Below are positions 1 to 9,241 of a stretch of 64,000 nt of DNA, piece by piece (positions within the stretch are counted from its first letter, which is position 1; each line of letters starts with the position of its first letter). The DNA is taken from assembly GCA_942159475.1 (NCBI GenBank), contig OW804095.1:146424314-146488313 (forward strand), written 5' to 3'. Under the pieces are notes generated by a model. It was not told the DNA's origin. It saw nothing but the letters and a program-made list of their open reading frames with translations, and searched no databases. A program made the translations under genes and the position numbers. This DNA is from Sthenelais limicola (lineage: Eukaryota; Annelida; Polychaeta; Phyllodocida; Sigalionidae).

Positions 1-784
1 CACTACCAGCTTTTTGCCTTTTGTTAAACTTCTTAAACCCAGTTTTCTTTTGTCTAAATTTTCTTCGTCTCTTGATCTCAAAAAGGCAAGGTCTAATAAA
101 TGGCTGTCTCACCTTGATGAGAGTGATGGTAGATTAAGTGATCTGTGTATTTCTCTCGTACTAGTTAATTTTGGTAATTTTAGTATAATTTTGAAAGCTG
201 AACTATATACTATATTTTGAAAGCTGAACTATATAAAATGAGTTGTAAAATTAAAAAACATAATTAAATACATTTATTAGAGTATATAGTTCAGTGTATT
301 TCCTTTTTCATGTAAATACCGAAGCAGTAAAGCCCAGTATAACCAATATTGACAAATACATAGAAACTTAAACTTACAAACAAATATTTTCACTATATAT
401 AAAAGCTTAGGTTAAGTAATTCTTAACCATTTTGTTAAGAAAACTAAGTCTACTAATCAAGATATTTTGATCATTTTCCAACTACTGTTGCTATTGAAAT
501 TTCTGTTTTAATATCTGTTTTCCATTGGAAGACCATAGTAATCAGAAAGGGAAAACCGATTTTGGAAACAAAATAAATAATACAATCAATCAATCAATCG
601 ATCAATATATCTGATATCTCCAATGCCTTTTGCAAAGTTGTCAACCACATCTGCAAAATTTGTGGCAAAAGGGATCCAATTTGCCATTAGTGTTGTGGGC
701 AATATTAACTCTAATAGGATCGATTTAATTCTTTAAATATTTCCTTTTTATCCTCATTGAATGGGTTAAGCCCAGTAATGGATT

Positions 785-895
785 GGACAGGAGGGGTTTG
801 GTGAGTTTTTGGTTTGCTTTTATTGGGTTCCGACGTTTCGGGTGACATTTGCCCTTTACCAAGGATTTCCATTTTTTAACAATTAAAACCAAAGA
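785..895. repeat. Dispersed repeat with GACGTTTCGGG core, copy 1
   Basis: A sequence containing GACGTTTC, then CATTTGCCCTT and AAGGA, also occurs at about 29335-29430 in gene 3. The two sit at different places in otherwise related introns, so they are separate insertions. The family is not identified. Confidence 0.45.
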
Positions 896-1020
896 CTTGC
901 ACAGGTCTACAAGGATTACTTTTGACTTGTCCATTTTGCAAGTGGGTGTGGGTCTGTGACTGGGGGGAGGGGGTTGAAAGTCCTGTTTGGTAGTTTTTCG
1001 GTCAGTAATATCCTAGGGTT

Positions 1021-1060
1021 AGATTGATAGATATAGATAGATAGATAAATAGGTGAACAG
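1021..1060. repeat. GATA microsatellite beside EGF exon donor (gene 1)
   Basis: Repeated GATA units lie just downstream of the EGF exon donor. Equivalent tracts sit at 11945-12000 (gene 2) and 30111-30165 (gene 3), so the tract predates the gene duplications. Confidence 0.7.
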
Positions 1061-1092
1061 ATAGTCAAAAAGATTTAATGATCTAGCCTTAC

Positions 1093-1392
1093 AGTAGTCT
1101 TCACAGAACCAATTATGAGGGCAGCTGTAGTCTGTGGGGCATGTACAGGTGTATCTACTGTAGCTCATAGGTGTACATTTACCACCATTGGCACATGCAT
1201 TAGCAACGCAATCCAGCTCTCGGACTTGGCAATGAGGTCCACTGCTGCTGGACTCCCAAGGACATGCTTGAACTTCGTTTTTTCCAGATGGAGAATTATT
1301 ATCATAGAATGTGCCACAAAAGGTGTAACCATTTTCAGTTGATATGACACATGTATCTCCTTGGCATGTTGTTTGGGGGCAGTTAGCTATGC
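1093..1392 (-). CDS. Gene 1 exon 3: Cys-rich module plus EGF-like domain
   Basis: This 300-nt exon (100 codons) begins after the acceptor TACTTTGACAG and ends at the donor GTAAGG, phase 1 at both sides. It encodes a Cys-rich stretch starting IANCPQTTCQ, then an EGF-like domain from LDCVANACANGGKC to the last exon codon, with the C-x-C of class EGF repeats (TCTCP). The final codon is split and is completed as Cys by the next exon in gene 3. The reading frame runs on past the donor into (TATC)n repeat, which is intron. Gene 3 and gene 2 carry close paralogs at 30184-30480 and 12015-12329. The role is inferred as an extracellular binding or spacer module. Confidence 0.82.
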
Positions 1393-1605
1393 CTGTCAAA
1401 GTACAAAAAGTATAATCATGAAATATAACAGCAGAAGAATTTTTCAGTTTGAGATATCTTGATGTCAGGTATATTTCAGGAAAGAGTAATTAGAATTACT
1501 GGTATCAATTCTAATACTAAGAGAGAGTGAGAGAGAGAGAAAAGCAACAAGTATGGTTAGTTGGTTATTAGTAATACAGGTGGTGCTGGAGTATACCTCA
1601 GCCTA

Positions 1606-1843
1606 TGGGTCAGATTTTCAGAAAATGTACAATTGGCAGCTGTATACATTTAGTCAATTCTGCTAAATTAGGGTGAAATTTAGTCAATACTAGGTAAATT
1701 CGAGTATATATTGCATCGCATTGATTCTAGCAATCTGTTAGGCTAGGTTAACTGTATTTTGAACTGTATTTCCATCTGAAATTTGGGTTATTTGAGAAGA
1801 TTGGTAAAGTTGAATTGTACATTTTATGAAAATCTGACTCCTA
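1606..1843 (+). mobile_element. GGGTCAG short inverted-repeat element, copy 1
   Basis: About 238 bp bounded by GGGTCAGATTTTCAG and a degenerate complement (AAATCTGACTC). It lies in intron 2 of gene 1 and has no coding capacity. The terminal 4-mers CTAT/CTAA may be an aged target duplication. Confidence 0.75.
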
Positions 1844-2104
1844 AGTACCATTCTTGGCACTAAGCCAACTCGTACCTTGCATGTCTTCCTACACAAACTT
1901 CACATGGCTATAGAATATTTATTGAAGATTTTGTCTTTATCATAAGCAGACATGTTTTCAAATTTTCAAATGGTATCAACAGGGGTTTCATAACATAAAG
2001 AACAGACGCTAAGCTCAGAAATGAATGTATGGGTTGAGATGTTTTTATTACTTCGATGGATAGATGTTGAAATGTACATTCAATCCACTTTGCCATTTAC
2101 TTAC

Positions 2105-2191
2105 CACATTTCTTAAATCCGAAGATCTGGTCATAATAGCAGTTGGGTTCGGAGGTTTTTCCACATTTCTTTGAAATTAAATTAGTGTCAA
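2105..2191 (-). CDS. Gene 1 exon 2: 29-codon Cys exon
   Basis: This 87-nt exon follows the acceptor ATCTTTGCAG and ends at donor GTAAGTAAA. It joins exon 1 and exon 3 in phase 1 at both edges. It encodes a short linker with three cysteines (motifs SKKCG, NCYYDQIFG, FKKCG), which continues directly into IANCPQ of exon 3. Identical-length paralogs are at 12612-12698 and 30764-30850. Symmetric 1-1 phase is usual for shuffled extracellular modules. Confidence 0.82.
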
Positions 2192-2597
2192 CTGCAAAGA
2201 TAGATATTATAATGTTAGAAATGCTTGCTATATATTTAAAGTTTATGAAAAACTAATTCATTTTTAACCAAATAACTACTGAGTTTTTATCCTGAGACAG
2301 TACAACTTGAGTGATAACTTCTACTGGATGTATCTTAAATATATTGTATAGTGGTATGATGGCACTATATTAAATGTGAAATATTTTATTACAACATTAT
2401 GTGTACAGTATAATATTCTATATATCATCATATACCTTGGAAGAAATCCTGATGATTTTCCCTGTCAGGGATCATATAAGAACCTTGAAAGATTCTTCTG
2501 GTCTAAGAACATAAATTAAGACCTTTTTCATTCATTTGCATCTGCAACATTTGCAGATAGAACACAACATAGAACATGCAGATAGAACACAACTTAC

Positions 2598-3354
2598 ATT
2601 TCAGGTTGATTGTCCTGTTGGTGATAGCTCTGCCAAACTGTGATATTTCGCCAATAATGTGATCTTCATCGACAAGAATTAGTGCTGTTGCTTCAAAGTA
2701 AGGTGTGATCAGGACTGCAAGTGTCACAACACCTTCATCCTTCAATTTGGGTTTCAGGTATTTAGGATCATCCTTACTGCTTACAATCACATCTCCCATT
2801 GTTATGACCCATAGATACCTCTTAGTATTGGGACTCTTTGCTCCTTTGAAGACTTCCAATGCCTTTAGGTAGGCCATTGAAAAGCTAGGCTTCTCCCATT
2901 CACCAGCTGTGTCATTGAGAAGAACTTTATCCCAATATTTCTCACCGTGCCAGAGTTGACACTTATAGATGTCATTTTTAAGTCCATCAAAATGAACAGT
3001 AGCATGTGTAGCGAATGTTATAATGGCAAGTCTGACCTTAGAAGGGCGAATGTCTGCATGATATCTCAAGGTATGATTCACCAAATTTCTTGTATAAAAG
3101 TTAAAATAATCTCGTCCCACAGACCTTGAGCGGTCAAGTAAAATCACCAGATCCATTGTACTGTTACCAAGATCTGTGATGAATGTATTTCTCTTTTCAA
3201 CTGCCTGTCGACTGAGCAGAATATCTTGACTAAAGGCCTGCCTTTTGTTCCGTCCATACAGAGAATGTGAAATGGCGGAATTTACGTCACCGATTTGAAA
3301 CAAGATGGAAATTAATGCGAAAATGCGAATAATCATATGCTTGTGGATGGCCAT
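2598..3354 (-). CDS. Gene 1 exon 1: signal peptide and vWA domain
   Basis: This exon has 252 codons plus one base and ends at a perfect donor, GTAAGT. Residues 7-26 form a hydrophobic signal peptide. RNKR at 35-38 fits the furin pattern R-x-K-R. The vWA domain runs from about 67 to 247. Its MIDAS motif DRSRS is at 74-78, but the position of the MIDAS Thr is Met160 and the Asp expected in the TDG loop is Met186, so two of the usual metal ligands are missing. N-glycosylation sequons occur at NHT, NDT and NRT. The ATG at 3354 lies only 25 bp from a TATAAAA box, so Met7 (3336) is the likelier start. The frame continues past the donor to 2503 in intron. It is paralogous to 13131-14007 and 36483-37248. 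I read it as a secreted or membrane-bound adhesion/recognition protein; its ligand is unknown. Confidence 0.85.
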
Positions 3355-3372
3355 GACGTTTTGGATCTGCTA

Positions 3373-3379
3373 TTTTATA
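3373..3379 (-). promoter_or_regulatory. TATA box of gene 1
   Basis: GTATAAAATAG is conserved at the same distance from the ATG in gene 2 (14026-14032). It is degraded to CATAAAA in gene 3. Usual spacing would put the transcription start near 3349, downstream of the first ATG and upstream of Met7. Confidence 0.5.
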
Positions 3380-4130
3380 CAGTTGTAGGTTCACTCATGT
3401 AAGTACTTATAGTGACAGAGAAAGTGGGGTGGACAAATTTACTTCTTTACCACCTGTCTGATTTATAAGCCTTCTTCACCTCCACTTTTCTAATTGTTCA
3501 TTCCTTTGCTCTGGACACATACGTCCCCATGTAAAGTAACAAATAAAGTACAATAAGAACTCTGTATGGACAAATATACATTAAACATAAACATACATTA
3601 CATATGTTATTAGGGATGATTAAAAGAGTACCAGTCCCTTTGCAGTAAATTTCTATCATACTGATCTGTCTTCAATGAGGCAATCTAAATACTAATAAAA
3701 TAGTCTTTGGAGCCTTAAAACCCCTATCTTGTCAGAAACTGCTGGCCAGATCTCCGTTATATTTCACATGCACATTGCCAAAAATGGAGCCGAGCACCAG
3801 AAATAGGTCAGTGCGTCATCGCTTATCTATAGGTCATAGGTGTCATAGCATGGACACTTTTTAAAATGTGGTTTTCTACACTTTACTCCTGATTTTGTTA
3901 GTTATATCTAGTAATGTTACTTATAATTTAAGAGCTAAAAATGGTTGTAAGCTCTAATATTATAAATACATTTACTGAACCTGTATAGGAAAAATAAGAA
4001 GATATCTGCTATGCCTGAATAGATAGTGTTTATGGACCTAACCCAACTTTATCTGACATACACAGAGAGAGGCTATGATGGCCCAGTGGTGTTTAGGTAC
4101 ATGTTAATACTTGATGTTCATTTAGCATTT
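3380..4130. other. 5' flank of gene 1
   Basis: About 3380-3570 is homologous to the flank of gene 2 (14040-14225) and more weakly to gene 3 (about 37300-37450). The match then stops and resumes at about 6020, so 3.57-6.02 kb looks inserted relative to gene 2. No coding signal is seen. Confidence 0.5.
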
Positions 4131-4132
4131 AC

Positions 4133-4378
4133 TGAGAGATTGGCGGGGGATGAGAGATTGGCAGGGGATGAGAGATAGGCGGGGGATGAGAAATCGGCGG
4201 GGGAATGAGAGATCGGCGGGGGAATGAGAGATCGGCGGGGATGAGAGATCGGCGGGGAATGAGAGATCGGTGAGGGATGAGAGATTGACGGGGGATTAGA
4301 TCGATGGAGGATGAGAGATCGGCAGGTGAGATATTGGCGGGGGGATTAGATTGATGGGGGATCAGATCAATGGGTGAC
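4133..4378. repeat. Minisatellite of about 18 bp (GAGAGATCGGCGGGGGAT)
   Basis: Roughly 13 degenerate tandem units contain GAGAGATCGGCGGGG. The array decays at the right end into GATTAGAT units. Open frames across it on the minus strand, rich in Ser-His-Pro, follow from the repeat and are not genes. Confidence 0.85.
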
Positions 4379-4559
4379 AGAACGCATCTCAGCTGTGTCT
4401 CTGTTTGTCTCTCTCTCACTGGCATTGGCGGGTGAGACATCGGCAGGGAGGAAATCGGCGCGCCGCCTAAGTTGGCGGGTGAAATCAGAGCTGACCACAC
4501 AGAAAAAGAATCTAAACAGGGATTTTTGGTATGATGTTAATACAGATACTAAGTTATAG

Positions 4560-4667
4560 AGACAACTTGAAAGAGAAAGATGGTGGGAGAGGGAACAAGG
4601 AGAGATGAGGATGTGGGCCCCACTGTCCCGCAAATCCTGTGCGTAGCATGGGTATTTGCTAGTATAA
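4560..4667 (-). repeat. Dispersed TACTAGCAAATACCC repeat, copy 1
   Basis: On the minus strand the sequence starts TACTAGCAAATACCC and continues through CGCACAGGAT and a pyrimidine-rich stretch. Related starts occur at about 15338 (+) and 25852 (+). The family is not identified. Confidence 0.45.
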
Positions 4668-4986
4668 TGATTATACAACATAAGCAAACTCACTTATAAA
4701 ATAACTGTTAACAATAACTCAGTACAACTAGTAACAGGAAACCAATGCTTGTTTGAAGCACTGTATCTGTTAGTGGAAACCCTATTACCATAAGTGCTGT
4801 AATTAAAGGTATGTGGAGATGACAAGGCTAAAGGAAAGTATTGGGGGAAATTGCAGTGTATGTTGTTTTGTTAATGGTGACCCTTGATTGATGGGTGAAA
4901 TGTTTCCTTTTCCTTGTGGCACCCCTCTCCGACCTCTAAGGATAACAGATTATGGAGAACCAATGTGGCTCAAATTGCTAGAGCAC

Positions 4987-5718
4987 AAAGGAAAAGGATA
5001 TTCCAAAAGGGGAAAAGGATATTCCAAAAGGGGAAAAGGATATTCCAAAAGGGGAAAAGGATATTCCAAAAGGGGAAAAGGATATTCCAAAAGGGGAAAA
5101 GGATATTCCAAAAGGGGAAAAGGATATTCCAAAAGGGGAAAAGGATATTCCAAAAGGGGAAAAGGATATTCCAAAAGGGGAAAAGGATATTCCAAAAGGG
5201 GAAAAGGATATTCCAAAAGGGGAAAAGGATATTCCAAAAGGGGAAAAGGATATTCCAAAAGGGGAAAAGGATAAGGGGAAAAGGATATTCCAAAAGGGGA
5301 AAAGGATATTCCAAAAGGGGAAAAGGAGATTCCAAAAGGGGAAAAGGAGATTCCAAAAGGGGAAAAGGATATTCCAAAAGGGGAAAAGGATATTCCAAAA
5401 GGGGAAAAGGAGATTCCAAAAGGGGAAAAGGATATTCCAAAAAGGGAAAAGGATATTCCAAAAGGGGAAAAGGATATTCCAAAAGGGGAAAAGGATATTC
5501 CAAAAGGGGAAAAGGATAAGGGGAAAAGGATATTCCAAAAGGGGAAAAGGATATTCCAAAAGGGGAAAAGGAGATTCCAAAAGGGGAAAAGGAGATTCCA
5601 AAAGGGGAAAAGGATATTCCAAAAGGGGAAAAGGAGATTCCAAAAGGGGAAAAGGATATTCCAAAAGGGGAAAAGGAAATTCCAAAAGGGGAAAAGGATA
5701 TTCCAAAAGGGAAAAGGC
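4987..5718. repeat. 21-bp minisatellite, about 35 units
   Basis: The unit is AAAAGGATATTCC followed by AAAAGGGG. Because 21 is a multiple of three, long frames stay open on both strands (KGYSKRG, FPLLEYP and others); these are not evidence of genes. Two 14-bp short units (GATAAGGGG) at about 5269 and 5514 are exactly 245 bp apart and shift the frame. The order of variants (GATATT, GAGATT, GAAATT) partly repeats after each short unit, so there is a higher-order structure. The flanks at about 4890-4985 and 5745-5835 resemble each other. Confidence 0.95.
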
Positions 5719-6019
5719 TTGGATATTTGTCATTTTTTCTATTTCACATACATCTCCTTTCCGATTGGGGAAAAAGACCGCTCTCTGATAACACATTATG
5801 GAGCACAAACGTGACTCCAATTGCAAGAAAACAATTCATGATTATCTTCATGCACTATTTAGCACAGTCATAAAAATATATTTAGATCAACACATTCAAT
5901 TCGCTTTAGGCAATTAAGAGGACATCATTATTGAGCACAGGCATTTTGAGCCAATTGGAGGGGTTCTTCAACTAGATTTTATATCTGACGACATTTTAAG
6001 ACATTTAGTGTGAGATAAC

Positions 6020-7074
6020 ACACTTTTACTCTGCTATTACTTCTCCTGCTCAGACTGCAATTGACTTGAGGCACTGTGCAACCATAATATCTATTGTGCT
6101 ATATGACTGTGAATTCATCATACTATTCCTTGACTTTATTCTACTATGATTAAATAAATCAGTCATTACCTCTTCAGATGACTTTCTTTGGTTGCTTCTT
6201 GTTCTACCACCTGGAGCTAGGATTACATCTAGAAACAATTATAATATTAAGGGGAAACTACAGTGCCTTTCCTTACACTATATTATTATGCCCAGTAAGT
6301 TGTCTATATATTTAGAAATATAATTTGCACCCAAGTGTAATTTGTACGCAATAGCACACATTGTGATTAAACAAGTGAATTAATCAGCCAACAAAATTGA
6401 CTGAAAATTGTAATTGTTCATACTTACATCTATGCACCACTCCCTAGATAACCAATAGATAACTCAAAATGAACACACACGATGAATGAGATTCAAACTG
6501 TCACAAGAGGGGGACTATTTGCCCTGTTGATTGAGTTCTTAAACACTGCGATACAGACCAATCCACTACACAGGTATATAGGCCAATGTAAAAAATGGGA
6601 TTTTCCCAGGCCATAATGTCTTCAGTCATTAGTTTTTCTCCTTGTTTTTTCACCCACTGTATGGAGCTCGAGGTAAAAGGCGATATATGGTGTTGCCTAT
6701 GTATCAGCAGCAAAATGAATGCTAGAAGACAAAATAAGGCGAATTTGCAGCAAAAAGGCTACAAAAATCAAAGTTTTCTTACGGCAATGTCCCCAGTTTA
6801 AAAAATATGGCTTTGTTTCTCAAGAAAAAAGGAATGAATAAAGAGAGGACGTTTCTTTTTTTTAAAAGAAAATTGTGTTGATTTTTGCACTTTTGCAAAC
6901 ACGTAATAGGATATATCTACTAGTACATTTAGTTGTCCATATAGGCCCCTTTATCTGAGAAAAAAAGTTTTTTTTTAAGGAATTTGAAGATAAAATGAAG
7001 ACACAAAAACTGGATGAAGTTTAAAAGTTAACTTTGTAATTTCTCATTACAGAAATTACTTTTTGATTTATTAC
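6020..7074. repeat. Segmental duplicate, gene 1 unit (matches 14232-15203)
   Basis: Shared landmarks include GCTCAGACTG, ACTGTGCAACCATAATATC, TTAAGGGGAA, CTAGATAACCAAT and GAAATTACTTTTTGATTTAT in the same order as at 14.2-15.2 kb. A third partial copy is at about 44960-45194. The segment belongs to the 5' flank of the duplicated gene unit. About 100 bp near 6127-6240 are absent from the 14-kb copy. Confidence 0.75.
6170..6228 (-). CDS. Possible isolated exon (uncertain)
   Basis: A 59-nt minus-strand stretch lies between an acceptor-like TTGTTTCTAG and a donor-like GAG/GTAATG, and could encode a basic segment with VILAPGGRTRSNQRKS. It falls in the part of the segmental duplicate missing from the 14-kb copy. 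There is no partner exon or homolog to support it. Confidence 0.15.
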
Positions 7075-7845
7075 CAATAGCATACACAATTTTCGGCCTA
7101 TGATACAATATAATTTCACACATATCATGTTCTATACACATGAGAAATACCCATTATTGGCTCAGCACAGTCCAGCTATAGAGTGCGTAATTTCCGCAAC
7201 GCCTATTCATTGCCAATGGGATGCATGCTTATTTACCAATATCAAAATACTTTCATTATCATTTTCTATACACATGAGAAAATATACATTAAACAACAAG
7301 GCGCAGCTGGGGTTTGAGATATTTATTTATCTCATCTACGTAAAACAAGTACATCAGCGACTGTCCAACTCTGTGGTTTTCAACTGACTGACCCCTGTGG
7401 CCTCACACGTGGAGGTGATGATGCGGTGGTTAGTGAGGTCAGGAGGTGGTCTACGTGTCTCTGACCACGAGGGAGCTGCTGGGTTGTTTAAACCAGATTA
7501 AACCCTCCGGGGTTAATCTCACCCTATTTGCTCATGTTATTTGCCTTCACAGGGCCTCAAAATGGTGCATCGGAAATGATGCACCATTTCCGTAACGCAT
7601 AAATTCTCTAGCTCATAATTTCCGTAATGCAGACCACATCTATACAGTTTATATCCTATTGCCAAGGGGTTAAAATTTTAAATCATTCTCCTGATTCAGC
7701 TGTTTAAACTAGTGACAGGTAATTTCTCAGGAAGATATGGGCTGTTCAGAATAACAATGCGGATGGTTCTTTACTCAGACTTTAATCCGTTGCGTGTTTA
7801 TCTGGCAATATGTGCGACGTTTTCACATCATGACGAAGTTTTTTG
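7075..7845. other. Non-coding interval
   Basis: No gene is seen. At 7561-7588 there is an 11-bp perfect inverted repeat (AATGGTGCATC, 6-bp loop), and phrases such as AATTTCCGTAATGC recur nearby, suggesting remnants of an inverted-repeat element. Confidence 0.4.
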
Positions 7846-8500
7846 TTGTTTATAAAGCATAAACAAACGCCCATTTGGGTCATTTGTATAGTATGAAATT
7901 GTATTTGCATCACCTACTAGATAACACCAAATATGTTACATTACGTTACGTTTCTAGAAATAGAATAGGTTGCGTTCCTAGAAATAGAATGTTATTCTCG
8001 GCATGAACTGCCAACAAATCAGTTGGGAATCATTAAAGATTAGCATAAGGGTCCGATTTTCAGAAATTGTACAATTCAACTTCGCCAATTTTCTCAAATA
8101 ATCCATATTTCAGACGAAAATAAAGTTCAAAATACAGTTCAAACTAATCAAACAGATTGATAGAATCAATGCAATGCCGCATATTCCCAAATTTACCTAG
8201 TATTGACCAAATTGCAGCCTAATTTAGCAGAATTTACTAAATGTGTACAGCTGCCAATTGTACAATTTCTGAAAATCTGATCCATAAGTATTATTAATAT
8301 CTGCCTAATTAAGCAGAATTTACAGAATGCGTAGAGATACAGATTGCACATTTCTTCACCATCTATATATATATATCTGATCCATTGTTCATGGCAAGTG
8401 GCTGGTCCAGAATATGTTGGAAAGAGGCCTCGATTCCGTACCTTTAGTGAATAGGAATGTCTGATGCGATTAACCAAAGACATTTCTATTCGAACTTTCA
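7845..8500. mobile_element. Repeat X, copy 1, interrupting a gene 2 exon remnant
   Basis: The left part (7850-8045) matches about 20090-20325, the segment 8286-8360 matches 20326-20410, and 8425-8490 matches 20990-21010 and 21935-21975. It abuts the 40-nt exon remnant at 8501. This copy contains a GGGTCAG element at 8050-8280 that the 20-kb copy lacks. No coding sequence is recognised. Confidence 0.55.
8050..8280 (-). mobile_element. GGGTCAG element, copy 2, with ATAA target duplication
   Basis: The ends are GGGTCCGATTTTCAG and CTGAAAATCTGATCC. It is flanked on both sides by ATAA. The related sequence at about 20318-20335 reads GTATAAATATT without the element, which is an empty site. Confidence 0.85.
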
Positions 8501-8540
8501 TATACTCCAGCCATTTGTGGCCCAGTCCATCGCAGGTTGG
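8501..8540 (-). pseudogene. Gene 2 remnant of exon 7
   Basis: Forty nucleotides after an acceptor ending TTCATTCAG encode PTCDGLGHKWLEY. They match the start of the gene 3 exon at 24634 (PTCEGLGHEWLEY), and the flanking intron also matches (GAATGAA..AGAGTGAG, then ATCAGTGAT). After WLEY the sequence switches to repeat X, so the exon is cut. Its position downstream of the gene 2 EGF exon repeats the gene 3 order. Confidence 0.6.
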
Positions 8541-8603
8541 CTGAATGAAAAAAGAGTGAGTTGGTACTCATACTATCCTCATCAGTGATCGTTATCAATA
8601 GAG

Positions 8604-8843
8604 CTATTGGGGCCATAAAATATGGAAAAAGAAATTAGAATAAATAAGAAAACCCTCCTCCGGGTCCCTCTTCTCCTCCTTCCCCCTTGCCCTTCCTTCA
8701 CAGAGATGCTGATGAAACTCGGTTTGGGGAATTCCCTGAGCACCTACTGCTTCATCCCAGTGAGGTACTATATGAATTCCCTCTGTTTTTGCCTTTATAA
8801 TGCCCACATAATTTCTACCATAAACTTGTACCGTATCAATCAT
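8604..8843 (-). other. Unrecognised open frame
   Basis: A 79-codon minus frame includes HIVPHWDEAVGAQGIPQTEF and a Lys/Glu-rich tail. It lies in the intron upstream of the exon 7 remnant. The tail corresponds to a pyrimidine-rich tract that could be transposon sequence. I do not recognise a domain. Confidence 0.2.
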
Positions 8844-9145
8844 AGACGCTTGATAGTTTAAAATCTAATGGAAATAATCTGGATACTATATTCCTGAACG
8901 TTTGGTGTATGAGAGGATTATATCTATAACAATATACCACACCTAGGGGGATAGGACCATGTGCGAAAATGTACCAGGTGAATAGATGTAACATATAGCG
9001 TGACAATATTCTGGAGCTATATCACATTCCATGTTGTTATATCAGCAGTTCTAGCTCCATAATTACTGACAAATGAATGCTCAATATGGTATAAAAGTTA
9101 TGTCTTTATATCTCTGCATAAATAGGTGAGTCGTTTTTGGATGGG

Positions 9146-9241
9146 GTGGGTCACTTTTCGATTGCTGAAAAGTGACCCATGGGTCGATTTTCGACGTCGA
9201 AATTAGACCCATGGGTCACTTTTCGACGGGGTCACTTTTCG
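9146..9241. repeat. Nested inverted repeats of GGGTCACTTTTCGA
   Basis: GGGTCACTTTTC and its complement GAAAAGTGACCC form a hairpin. Further GGGTCACTTTTCGA copies follow in the next 80 bp, giving a compound palindrome. Confidence 0.65.

Larger units (their letters stand above)
1..1092. other. Presumed intron 3 of gene 1, non-coding with repeats
   Basis: This lies downstream of the gene 1 EGF exon. Stretches at about 690-750 and 900-1060 match the corresponding intron of gene 3 (about 29940-30115), so it is probably intron. A LINE-like tail of repeated TCAA units ends near 606. I find no counterpart of the gene 3 transmembrane exon, which may lie before the window start. An open frame at 14-220 (+) is unrecognised. 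Confidence 0.5.

Noticed and set aside
14..220. 68-codon plus frame with KKARSNKWLSHLDESDGRLS
   Set aside because: No recognised domain, splice context or paralog; too short to call.
1019..1092. Continuation of the EGF frame (KARSLNLFDYLF, then YLSIYLYLSI)
   Set aside because: It runs past a good GTAAGG donor into GATA microsatellite, and gene 3 shows the true next exon completing the split Cys.
4129..4500. Ser/His/Pro-rich minus-strand frame
   Set aside because: It is the translation of the 18-bp minisatellite.
4987..5718. Long repetitive open frames (KGYSKRG, LEYPFPL and others) up to 282 codons, and a CRISPR-like regular repeat
   Set aside because: The unit is a 21-bp tandem repeat with no spacers; open frames on both strands follow from a unit length divisible by three.
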